Shown here: positions 33,975 to 45,697 of the stretch, in pieces
Numbering within the stretch: position 1 is the first letter of the stretch
How the letters are laid out: each line of letters opens with the position of its first letter
From: Pelomonas baiyunensis
GTDB lineage: Bacteria > Pseudomonadota > Gammaproteobacteria > Burkholderiales > Burkholderiaceae_C
Direction of reading: 5' to 3'
Assembly: GCF_043555935.1 (NCBI RefSeq)
Contig: NZ_JBIGIB010000002.1
Location: 839,646 to 903,645, forward strand
Length of the DNA stretch: 64,000 nt
Position numbers and translations under genes: made by a program
Notes under the pieces: generated by a model
Databases searched by the model: none
Seen by the model: only the letters and a program-made list of their open reading frames with translations
Told to the model about the DNA's origin: nothing

Positions 33975-36350
33975 TCAGGGCGTGACGAGAACCCGCCCGA
34001 ACAGCGGCGGCACGGTCAGTTGGATCTGGTGGTTTTGCACCGACACCGGCGCGCCACCCAGCGCGTCGTTCAGCGTGCCCGAAGCCATGGGCACGTTGAC
34101 GGTGACCGTGCGCGGGCTGGTGCTGTTGTTGGTGGCCGTGAGTGCCCAGGTGGCACCGTGCTGGCGGGCCAGCACCACCACGTTGGCGTCCACGTGCAGC
34201 GGCGCGGCCAGCGTGCCATGGCGCAGCACGGGCAGGGCGTGGCGCAGTTGCGTCAGGCGCTTGAAGTCGGCCAGCAGGGCCTCGTCGGGCTGGCCGCCTT
34301 CGTCGGCCCAGGGGTAGGGGGCGCGGTTGAACGGGTCTTCCCCGCCGCCCAGGCCCACTTCGTCACCGTAGTAAATGGTGGGCGAGCCGGGGTAGGTCAT
34401 CTGGAAGAACACGGCCAGGCGCAGGCGTTGCTTGGCCTGGGCCAGGTCGGTGTCTTCGCCGAAGTGGTGCAGGGCGCGGGGCTGGTCGTGCGTGGAGAGC
34501 AGGTTCATCAGGGCCGAGAAGGCCTGCGGCGGATAGGCCTCGCGCATCAGCTCCAGGTTGGCGGCCATCAGCGTGCCGGGCTTGCCGGCGGCGTAGTCCA
34601 GCACCGCGTTGCGGAAGATGTAGTTCATGGTGCTGTCGAACATGTCTCCCAGGAAGTACTTGGAGCTGTCGAACCAGGTCTCGGCCACCGTCAAGGCGTC
34701 GGGCTTCTTAGCCTTCACGGCCTGCCGCCATTCGCGCCAGAAGTCGTCGGGCACCCAGGGGGCCACGTCCATGCGCCAGCCGGCGGCGCCGCGGTCCAGC
34801 CAGAGGTTGGTGACGGAGTCTTTGTCGCGGTAGGCGTAGGCGCGGAAGGCGGGGCTGTTCTTGTCGATCTCCGGCAGGTCGGTCACGCCCACCCAGCCCT
34901 GGAACTGCTTGTTGGGGTCTTTCTCGTCGGGCTTGAACTTGAACCAGCTGGCGTAGGGCGAGTCGGGGTTGATCTTGCCGTTGTCGAACGCGCCGCCCGC
35001 CGGGAAATTGCCGAAGCGGTTGAAGTAGGGCGAGTCAGCGCCCACGTGGTTCAGCGACGTATCCGGGATCACGCGGATGCCACGCTTGGCGGCCTCGGCG
35101 CACAGGCGCACGAAGTCGTCGTTGGTGCCGAAGGCAGGGTCGATCTGCTTGTAGTCGGCCGTGTCGTACTTGTGGTTGCTGGGTGCGCGGAACACCGGCG
35201 TCATGTAGATGGCGTTGGCGCCCAGGCTCCGGATGTAGTCCAGCTTTTCGATGATGCCGGCCAGGTCGCCGCCGAAGAAGTCGTTGTTGTAGAGGGCGTC
35301 CGAGCCGTCGCCCGTGCCGGGCTTGAACGGCTTTTCGTTCCAGCGGGCGTGGCGTTCCACATCACCGCTTTGGTAGCGGTCTTGCGGGCGGCCGCCGCCG
35401 GGGCGCGGGTCGTTGGCCTTGTCGCCGTTGCGAAAGCGCTCCGGGAACACGTAGTAGTAGACGATGTCTTTCGCCCAAGCGGGCACCTGGAAGTCCGCCG
35501 CGTAGATGGTTTGGCGGTAGCGGCGGATGCGCTGGGTGGAGGCTGGCAGCCGCTCGACCACCGCTGCGCCCATGGAGCCCTTCTCGCGCGTCCAGTACAC
35601 GGTGTCGGTGTTGTTCTGCAGCGCGTAGCGCGTGCCGTCATACATCTCCAGCTCGAACCAGTAGCCGTAGACACCCACCTCGGAGAAACGGTAGCGGGCC
35701 GAGAAGCCCACGCCCAGGCCGCGCGGCTGGGGCGTCATGGCGATGCGGGCCAGTGGCTGGTACTGGAGTTGCTCCTGGTTGCCGCTCATCTGGCGGCGTT
35801 CGATCACGAGGGTGGCCTGTTTCAAGCCCGGCGCGTCATTGCCCATGCTGAAGCGCACTTCGGTGCCGGCGGGCTGGGCGCCGAACGGGGCTTTGAACTC
35901 TTCCACCCGCGAACTGAAATGGGCGGTGAGCGCCGCGCGGTCGGTGATGGGTTGCGGCGGCGTGGGCTTGAAGGTCTTGGGGCCCACGGCCAGCGTGGCC
36001 TGGCCCTCGGGCGTGAAGCTCAGGCGCAGGGTGTGGGCGCCGCTGAACTGGCGTTGCAGGTTGCCGTTGGCGCCGCGCGCGGGTTGGCCGTTGCTGCCGC
36101 CGCCGAAGGTCAGCGCCGGCGTCCAGTCTTCATCGGCGATCTTGAATTCCTGCGGGCCTTTGGCCGTGAGGTTCAGGTAATAGGCGTCGCAGCGGTACTC
36201 GAACGCCTGTTCGTCTTGCGCGGCCCAGTTGTTCAGGCCGCCGCGCAGGTAGAGCACGGCATCCCCCAGCGGGGCGGGCTTGCAGGGGGCGGCCTGGGCG
36301 TCAGGGAGGCACATGAGCACGGTGGCGCAAAGCGCGAGGAGCTTGTTCAT
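33975..36350 (-). CDS. Exported GH13 alpha-amylase/cyclomaltodextrinase-like enzyme with N-terminal carbohydrate-binding region
   Basis: A 791-residue GH13 enzyme. The signal peptide is MNKLLALCATVLMCLPDAQA. An N-terminal beta-rich module (LYLRGGLNNWAAQDEQAFEY) resembles starch-binding/E-set modules, and a second beta domain covers about 120-290. The catalytic barrel starts near DIVYYYVFPERFRNGD. The catalytic residues lie in GWRMDVAPWV (Asp), VAETWFD (Glu) and LLSTHDQPR (Asp). A C-terminal beta domain ends the protein. It is probably periplasmic or secreted, producing maltodextrins for the importer of the same operon. No ribosome site is evident; the 15 bases before the ATG are pyrimidine-rich. 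Confidence 0.9.
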   Translation of the reverse strand: MNKLLALCATVLMCLPDAQAAPCKPAPLGDAVLYLRGGLNNWAAQDEQAFEYRCDAYYLNLTAKGPQEFKIADEDWTPALTFGGGSNGQPARGANGNLQRQFSGAHTLRLSFTPEGQATLAVGPKTFKPTPPQPITDRAALTAHFSSRVEEFKAPFGAQPAGTEVRFSMGNDAPGLKQATLVIERRQMSGNQEQLQYQPLARIAMTPQPRGLGVGFSARYRFSEVGVYGYWFELEMYDGTRYALQNNTDTVYWTREKGSMGAAVVERLPASTQRIRRYRQTIYAADFQVPAWAKDIVYYYVFPERFRNGDKANDPRPGGGRPQDRYQSGDVERHARWNEKPFKPGTGDGSDALYNNDFFGGDLAGIIEKLDYIRSLGANAIYMTPVFRAPSNHKYDTADYKQIDPAFGTNDDFVRLCAEAAKRGIRVIPDTSLNHVGADSPYFNRFGNFPAGGAFDNGKINPDSPYASWFKFKPDEKDPNKQFQGWVGVTDLPEIDKNSPAFRAYAYRDKDSVTNLWLDRGAAGWRMDVAPWVPDDFWREWRQAVKAKKPDALTVAETWFDSSKYFLGDMFDSTMNYIFRNAVLDYAAGKPGTLMAANLELMREAYPPQAFSALMNLLSTHDQPRALHHFGEDTDLAQAKQRLRLAVFFQMTYPGSPTIYYGDEVGLGGGEDPFNRAPYPWADEGGQPDEALLADFKRLTQLRHALPVLRHGTLAAPLHVDANVVVLARQHGATWALTATNNSTSPRTVTVNVPMASGTLNDALGGAPVSVQNHQIQLTVPPLFGRVLVTP

Positions 36351-36424
36351 GGAGGTGGGTGGGGTGAGCGTTCAGGGTGCCGCGTGAGGCGCCCAGGAGC
36401 GAAAGACGGGGGAGCAAAGACGGG

Positions 36425-37972
36425 TCAGCGCACGCGCTTGTAGCGGTCGTAGCCGCCCAGGTCGCGCCGGCGGGGTTCCAGCACCAGCACGCCGTGGGCC
36501 GGCAGCTCCACGGTGATGAAGCCAGCGCTGAGCGTGAGGGGTTCGGTCGGCGTGAGGCCCAGCAGGTCGTGCAGGGGGGTGTCGTCCATCAAGGCCCAGT
36601 TGGCCACCATCACGCGGTCGCGCACGGGCTGGTTGCTGGGGTTGGCCAGGATGATGCGGGTGTCCAGCGCGCGGTCGGTGTGGCGCTCGAAGGCCAGCAG
36701 CTTGGCCGACTCAATACGCCGAAAGTCGCCCACGCGCAGCGCCCGGTGGCCCTTGTGCAGCGCCACCAAGTGCCGCACCCAGGTCATTTCGGGGTGGGTG
36801 TCGCTGACCCGCTCCCAGCGCATGGGGCCGCGGTTGGCCGGGTCGGCGCCGCCTTCCATGCCCACTTCCACGCCGTAGTAGAGGTTGGGCGCGCCGGGCA
36901 GCGTGAACTGCAGCGCCTGCACGAGCCGGCGCCGCGCTGCGTCGGGCCACTGCGTGGCGATGCGGGGGATGTCGTGGTTGTCGATCACCACCCAGGACTT
37001 GAGCATCGGCTCGATGCCGGCGTCAGCCACCATGCGCTCGATCATGCGGCCTGCGGTGGGGCCGTCGATTTCGCCGCCCGCCGCGCCGTTGATGACCTGG
37101 CGCAGCGTGAAGTTCATGACCGCGTCGAGCGACTTCAGCCAGTCGCCGGGGTAGTTCACGATCTCACCCACCACCAGCGAGCCGGGTTTTTCGCGATGGG
37201 CGGCGCGGGTCAGGTCGGCCAGATAGGTGCGGCCCAGCTCAAAGGCCGTGTCCAGCCGCCAACCGTCGGCGCCGTCGCGCAGGTAGCTGCGCACGACCGA
37301 GTCGGGCGCCTCATACAGATAGCGGCGCACCGCCGGCGTTTCGAGGTTCAGCTCCGGCAGGTTCTGAAAACCCGTCCACACCCGGGCGCCGCCGGTGTAC
37401 TGGGGGCCGATGGCGAACCAATCGCGCCAGGGGCTTTTCGGGTCGCGCAGGGCTGACTGAAACGCTGGCGCGTTGCGGCCCATGTGGTTGAACACGCCGT
37501 CGAGCACCACCTTCAGGCCGCGGCGGTGCGCCTCGGCGGCCAGGCGCTTGAAGTCGTCTCGCGTGCCGTACTCGGGCGAGATGGCCTGGAAGTCCAGCGC
37601 GTCGTACTTGTGGTTGGTGTAGGCGCGGTGGATGGGGTTGATGTAGAGCACATCGGCGCCCAGCTGCTGCACGTGGCCCAGCCGCGTGGTGGCGCTGGGC
37701 AGGTCGCCGCCCCAGAAATCCAGCTCATGGGCAGCCAGCCGCTCGGCTTCCAGGTAGGGGCCGGTGGTGGGGTCCTCCGACCAGTCGCGCAAGCGCTTGG
37801 GCGCGGGGTACAGCGCGCGCTTGGCGTCCAGCTGGGCTGCGGGCACGAAGCGGTCCACGATGATCTGGTAGACCACCGCGCCGTTGCGCCAGTCCCGCTC
37901 GCGGGCCTCGTACGGGCCGGCGTGCGCCAGCGTGGCGATGAGTGCCAGCCCCGCCAGGAGCTGGCGCTTCAT
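36425..37972 (-). CDS. Exported GH13 alpha-glucan hydrolase
   Basis: A 515-residue GH13 enzyme with signal peptide MKRQLLAGLALIATLAHA. The barrel begins AVVYQIIVDRFVPAA; region I is KVVLDGVFNHMG, the nucleophile lies in GWRLDTAFEL, the acid/base in VVGEIVNYPG and the third Asp in VIDNHDIPR. A short C-terminal beta domain ends the protein. ATG 37972 is chosen, not the longer open frame, because it gives a clean signal peptide and overlaps the malG stop (ATGA). It belongs to the malK-malE-malF-malG operon, so it probably feeds that importer from the periplasm. Confidence 0.9.
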   Translation of the reverse strand: MKRQLLAGLALIATLAHAGPYEARERDWRNGAVVYQIIVDRFVPAAQLDAKRALYPAPKRLRDWSEDPTTGPYLEAERLAAHELDFWGGDLPSATTRLGHVQQLGADVLYINPIHRAYTNHKYDALDFQAISPEYGTRDDFKRLAAEAHRRGLKVVLDGVFNHMGRNAPAFQSALRDPKSPWRDWFAIGPQYTGGARVWTGFQNLPELNLETPAVRRYLYEAPDSVVRSYLRDGADGWRLDTAFELGRTYLADLTRAAHREKPGSLVVGEIVNYPGDWLKSLDAVMNFTLRQVINGAAGGEIDGPTAGRMIERMVADAGIEPMLKSWVVIDNHDIPRIATQWPDAARRRLVQALQFTLPGAPNLYYGVEVGMEGGADPANRGPMRWERVSDTHPEMTWVRHLVALHKGHRALRVGDFRRIESAKLLAFERHTDRALDTRIILANPSNQPVRDRVMVANWALMDDTPLHDLLGLTPTEPLTLSAGFITVELPAHGVLVLEPRRRDLGGYDRYKRVR

Positions 37973-38859
37973 CCCTTGACCCCGCCGGCCGTCAGGCCCG
38001 AGACGATCCAGCGTTGGGCCAGCAGGAACACGGCCGTGATGGGCAGGCCGGACAGCACGGCGGCGGCCGCGAAGTCGCCCCACAGGAAGCGCTGGTCATG
38101 CAGGAAGTATTTCGAGCCCACGGCCAGCGTGAGGTTGGACTCCTCTCGCAGCAGGATGCTGGCGACCGGGTATTCGATGATGCAGCCGATGAAGGCCAGC
38201 ACGAACACCACCATCAGGATGGGCACGGCCATGGGCAGCAACACGCGCGAGAAGGCCTGCCAGTGCGTGGCGCCGTCCACCTTGGCGTTTTCTTCGATCT
38301 CCACCGGAATGGTCTCGAAGTAGCCCTTGATGGTCCACACATGGGTGGCAATGCCGCCGAGGTAGGCCAGCACCAGGCCAGCGTGCGTCTCCACGCCGAG
38401 CGCCGGCACGTAGGTGCCGATGGTCTCGAAGATGGCGAAGATGGCGACGAGTGCCAGCACGGGCGGGAACATCTGCAGCAGCAACATGCCGTTGAGCACC
38501 GGCTTGCTGAACGAGAACTTCAGCCGTGCGAAGGCATAGGCCGCCGTGGTGGAGATGGCCACGATCAGAAAGGCCGAGGCGGTGGCGATCTTGATGCTGT
38601 TCCACAGCCAGGTCAGCACCGGGAAGGGCGGTTGCACCAGGCTGCCGTCGGCCGCCTGGTACGGAATGCCCAGCGCCAGCTTCCAGTGTTCCAGGCTGAT
38701 TTCAGTGGGGATCAGGCTGCCGGTGGCGAAGTTGCCGGGCCGCAGCGAGATGGACACCACCGCCAGCAGCGGGAACAGGGTGATGGCAATGAACGCCCAC
38801 ATCACGGCGTGGGCCGTGAAGGTGCGCCAGCGGGCTTGTTTGCCGAGGACGATGGCCAT
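37969..38859 (-). CDS. malG: Maltose/maltodextrin importer permease MalG
   Basis: A 296-residue permease, six helices, with EAA loop EENAKVDGATHWQAFSRVLLP and the same GGVKG end and same length as the MalG-like protein at 15081-15971. It pairs with the MalF encoded ten bases upstream. The stop overlaps the start of the GH13 gene. Confidence 0.94.
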   Translation of the reverse strand: MAIVLGKQARWRTFTAHAVMWAFIAITLFPLLAVVSISLRPGNFATGSLIPTEISLEHWKLALGIPYQAADGSLVQPPFPVLTWLWNSIKIATASAFLIVAISTTAAYAFARLKFSFSKPVLNGMLLLQMFPPVLALVAIFAIFETIGTYVPALGVETHAGLVLAYLGGIATHVWTIKGYFETIPVEIEENAKVDGATHWQAFSRVLLPMAVPILMVVFVLAFIGCIIEYPVASILLREESNLTLAVGSKYFLHDQRFLWGDFAAAAVLSGLPITAVFLLAQRWIVSGLTAGGVKG

Positions 38860-38869
38860 GTCGGGTTCC

Positions 38870-40465
38870 TTACTTCTGCGCCTTGGCAGACAGTCGCAGG
38901 TTGATCAGCGACAGCGCCGCGACCAGGAAGAAGATCAGCGTCGAGATCGCCGCGGCCAGCCCGAAGTCCGAGCCGGAGTCGCGGAAGGCGATGCGGTAGG
39001 TGTAGCTGACGAGGATGTCGGTCTGGCCCGCCGGCAGCTTGGTGGACAGGAAGTCCGGCCGGCCATCAGTCAGCAGCGCAATCAACACGAAGTTGTTGAA
39101 GTTGAACGCGAACGCGCTCACCAGCAACGGGGCCAGCGGCTTGATGATCAGCGGCGCGGTGATCTTGAAGAAGTTGGTGGCGGGTGACGCACCGGCCAGC
39201 GCCGAGGCCTCGTACAGGTCCGCCGGAATCGCTTTCAGCAGGCCCGAGCACAGGATCATGATGTACGGGTAGCCCAGCCACACGTTCACGATCAGCAGCA
39301 TGGTCTTGGCCAGGAAGGGGTCGGCAAACCAGGCGGGCTTCACGCCGAAGAGGGCGTCCAGGATGGCGTTGATCTCGCCGAAGTTCTGGTTGAACAGACC
39401 CTTGAACACCAGGATGGAGATGAAGCCTGGCACCGCGTACGGCAGGAACAGCAGCGTGCGGTAGGTGGTGCGGAACTTCAGCCCCTCCCAGTTCAGCATC
39501 ACCGCAAACAGCATGCCGATGGCGGTGGCGCAGGCCACGGTGAGGGCCGAGAACACCACCGTCCAGGTGAAGATGGACAGGAAGGGGCCACGGAACTCGG
39601 CATCGAACAGCATGCGGGCGTAGTTGCCCACGCCGATGAAGGCCTTGAAGCCGGGCTGCAGCGTCTCGCCGGTGGACGACTGGAAGAAGCCGGTGTCACG
39701 GTTGGGGTCGAACACCACGCCGTCGGCGGCACGGGTCAGGCTGCCGTTGGGGTTGGCCGTCCATTGCGGCTTCACGGGCCCGAACTCGCGCAGGCCCAGG
39801 TAGTGCAGCTCGGTTTTGTCCGGCCGCACCAGCACCAGGCGGGCCAGCGCGTCGCGGTGCTTGATGAGCTCGGGCAAGGGCAGGGCGGCCTGCAGCGGGG
39901 CGGTCAGCGGCAGGTGCTCGGCATCGGCGGGCGAGAGGTCCACCCGCACCGGCTGCCTGGCGCTGCGCAGCGCCAGCGGTGGGCTTACCCAGCGGGGCGC
40001 GGCGCCGCCTTCGGGTTGCAGCACCAGGCGGAACTCGGCGCCGTCTGCATGCAGGCTGTAGCCCAGCACCTGGTCTTCCACTGCGTCGTGCTGCTCCAGC
40101 AGGTACTCGCGCACGCGGGTCTCGCTGAGCAGGTGGGTGCTGGAGTAGTTGGTGAAGCCGATCTGCGCCGTGAACACCAGCGGGAAGGCGATGAACACCA
40201 GCATGCCGGCCACGCCGGGGAACAGGTAGCGCCAGGCGAAGCCGCCTCGGCTGAGGTAGACGTAAAAGCCTGCCGTGAACAACACCAGCAAGCCCGCCGC
40301 CCACGCGGCCTGGCCGGTGGAATACACGACGAACACGAAGTACAGCGCGCCCAGCATCAGCATGACCGCCGCCGGCCAGTACGCCAGCCGGCCCAGCCGT
40401 TCGGTGAGCGAGGGGGGCAGGGTGGAGTAGCTGCCCTGGCCCAGGGTGGAAGAAGTGGCTGTCAT
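38870..40465 (-). CDS. malF: Maltose/maltodextrin importer permease MalF
   Basis: A 531-residue permease. N-terminal helices (about 30-100) precede a large periplasmic loop of about 180 residues, as in MalF of enterobacteria, where this loop contacts MalE. The core permease carries YEASALAGASPATNFFKITAP as the EAA loop. ATG 40465 overlaps the stop of a 38-codon open frame that links it to malE. Confidence 0.94.
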   Translation of the reverse strand: MTATSSTLGQGSYSTLPPSLTERLGRLAYWPAAVMLMLGALYFVFVVYSTGQAAWAAGLLVLFTAGFYVYLSRGGFAWRYLFPGVAGMLVFIAFPLVFTAQIGFTNYSSTHLLSETRVREYLLEQHDAVEDQVLGYSLHADGAEFRLVLQPEGGAAPRWVSPPLALRSARQPVRVDLSPADAEHLPLTAPLQAALPLPELIKHRDALARLVLVRPDKTELHYLGLREFGPVKPQWTANPNGSLTRAADGVVFDPNRDTGFFQSSTGETLQPGFKAFIGVGNYARMLFDAEFRGPFLSIFTWTVVFSALTVACATAIGMLFAVMLNWEGLKFRTTYRTLLFLPYAVPGFISILVFKGLFNQNFGEINAILDALFGVKPAWFADPFLAKTMLLIVNVWLGYPYIMILCSGLLKAIPADLYEASALAGASPATNFFKITAPLIIKPLAPLLVSAFAFNFNNFVLIALLTDGRPDFLSTKLPAGQTDILVSYTYRIAFRDSGSDFGLAAAISTLIFFLVAALSLINLRLSAKAQK

Positions 40466-40578
40466 TGCAGTGCCTCGCCTGTCGAGGACTGCGGGCGGCT
40501 GCCCGCGGGGGCGCCACAGCGCTTGGGGCGGGCCGGCGCTTGTGCGGCTTCAAGCATGCGCTTCGCGTTCTTGTTCAT
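40462..40578 (-). CDS. Possible 38-residue small protein between malE and malF
   Basis: The only feature in the 109-bp gap between malE and malF. Its ATG (40578) overlaps the malE stop as ATGA, and its TGA overlaps the malF ATG as ATGA, so it bridges the two genes exactly. The product begins MNKNAKRMLEAAQAPARPKR, is basic, and has no membrane segment or recognised family. The double overlap suggests translational coupling between malE and malF, whether or not the peptide itself has a function. The alternative is chance within a GC-rich spacer that could also form hairpins. Confidence 0.45.
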   Translation of the reverse strand: MNKNAKRMLEAAQAPARPKRCGAPAGSRPQSSTGEALQ

Positions 40579-41746
40579 TTGTTCAGCAGCATCCGTGCGG
40601 CGGCGCCATCGAGCGCGTCCTTGGGGCTTTGCAGGCCGTTGGTGATGGCCTCCAACGCGGCGTCCATGGCCGTCCAGAACCGGCCCACTTCGGGGATGTT
40701 CGGGATGGGGGCGCCGTTGCGGGCGTTGGTCATGCTGGCCGCGATCAGCGGGTTCACCGACAGCTCGGCGTAGAACGCCTTGTTGGCCGGCACGCCGATG
40801 GGCACGTCGGCGTCCAGCACCTTCAGGGCTTCGGGGCGCATCAGGTGGTTCTCGATGAACTCCTTGGCCAGGTCCTTGTTCTTGCTGGGCGCGGAAATCA
40901 TGCAACCCAGCACGCCCACAAAGCTCTTGCTGGGCTTGCCGGCCACCACGGCCGGAATCGGCGCCACGCCGAAGTCGATCTTGGCCTTGCGCGCGTTGTC
41001 CCACGCCCAGGGGCCGGAAATCATCATCGCGATCTCACCGCGGGCGAAGGCCGATTCCATCTCGGCGTAGTTCGCGCCCTTGGGCATGTGGCCGTTGCGG
41101 ATCAGGGTGTCCAGCGTCTGCGCGGCACGCAGCGCGCCCGGGGTGTTCACGCCCACCTGGCGGGCGTCGAAATCACCCTGAGCATCGCGCCCGAAGATCA
41201 CGCCGCCCGCGCCAGCCAGCATCGGCCAGGTGAAGAAGCTCTTGTTGTAGTGCCACAGCACGGCGTGCTTGCCTTGGGCCTGCAGTTGCTTGTCCAGCAC
41301 CATCACCTCGTCCCAGGTTTGGGGCGGGGTCTTCACGAGGGCCTTGTTGTAGATGAGGCCGGTGGTTTCGATGGCGATGGGGTAACCCCAGATGCGACCG
41401 CGGTAGCTCAGCGCGGCCCAGGCCTGGTCTTCCACCTCGGCCTTGAGCTTGCTGGACGGGCGCAGCGGCGTGAGCAAGCCGGCCTTGGCCCACTCGCCCA
41501 CGCGGTCGTGCGGCCAGCAGAAGATGTCCGGCCCCTTGCCGGCGCCGGCGGCCTGCTGGAACTTGTCGGTGGGGTCCACGGGGTGTTCCACCACCACCTT
41601 CACGCCGGAGGCCTTCTCGAAGGCGTTGCCCACCTTCTGCAGGCCGTTGTAGGCCTTGTCGCCGTTGATCCAGACGAGCAGCTTCGGGCTCTCGGCCGAT
41701 GCCGAACCCGCAGCCAGTGCAGCTGCGGCAAGCAGGAACTTCAGCT

Positions 41747-41750
<4 letters not shown>
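40575..41750 (-). CDS. malE: Maltose/maltodextrin-binding protein MalE
   Basis: A 391-residue periplasmic binding protein with signal peptide MKLKFLLAAAALAAGSASA. Typical MalE segments are LLVWINGDKAYNGLQKVG, DPTDKFQQAAGAGKGPDI, YRGRIWGYPIAIETTGLIYN, MMISGPWAWDN and IPEVGRFWTAMDAALE. It delivers maltose and maltodextrins to MalFGK. It starts inside the malK stop (ATGA) and is followed by the small linking open frame. Confidence 0.95.
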
Positions 41751-42868
<1,118 letters not shown>

Positions 42869-42961
42869 TTCTAACCTTTCTATCGCGAGCCGCGCAGCCG
42901 GTGCCGGCGCCTCGCTTGTCTCGTCAAAATGGGGTCCAAATTTTCAGTCTTTGGCCGTCTT

Positions 42962-42976
42962 TGTAGACAATATACA
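42962..42976. promoter_or_regulatory. RpiR/HexR-like operator, degenerate site G
   Basis: TGTAGACAATATACA keeps the outer TGTA...TACA and the first G of the motif but not the inner right half. It lies 94 bases upstream of the malK GTG. It is weaker than the other sites. Confidence 0.4.
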
Positions 42977-43071
42977 TTTCAAGGCCGCCAACAACAACCA
43001 GAACTACCCGGCTGAACTCGAGTGAAACCGTTGTAGATCAATGATTTGCGATCTTGCGCGGGTTTTCCCGA

Positions 43072-43086
43072 TGTAGTCAAACTACA
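43072..43086. promoter_or_regulatory. RpiR/HexR-like operator, site D
   Basis: TGTAGTCAAACTACA, with 5-bp perfect arms. It lies 84 bases upstream of the phosphorylase ATG and closely matches site E (57604-57618). Confidence 0.65.
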
Positions 43087-43169
43087 CAAGCGGGCGTGAC
43101 TGACCGATACTTCGGCCAACGCTGCCCGTCGAGCAGCATTCTTGCCCTCGTCGCTGGGGGCTGGCACTG

Positions 43170-45695
<2,526 letters not shown>

Positions 45696-45697
45696 CG

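Larger units (their letters stand above)
42869..43169. promoter_or_regulatory. Divergent regulatory region malK / glycogen phosphorylase
   Basis: A 301-bp spacer with no gene. It holds a degenerate palindrome (42962-42976) on the malK side and a perfect-armed one (43072-43086) on the phosphorylase side; their centres are 110 bp apart. The part from about 42930 to 43080 is clearly AT-richer than the flanks, as expected for two promoters. Confidence 0.6.

Noticed and set aside
43031..43045. TTGTAGATCAATGAT as another operator between malK and glgP
   Set aside because: Only the left half matches; the right half lacks the TACA end, so it was not counted.
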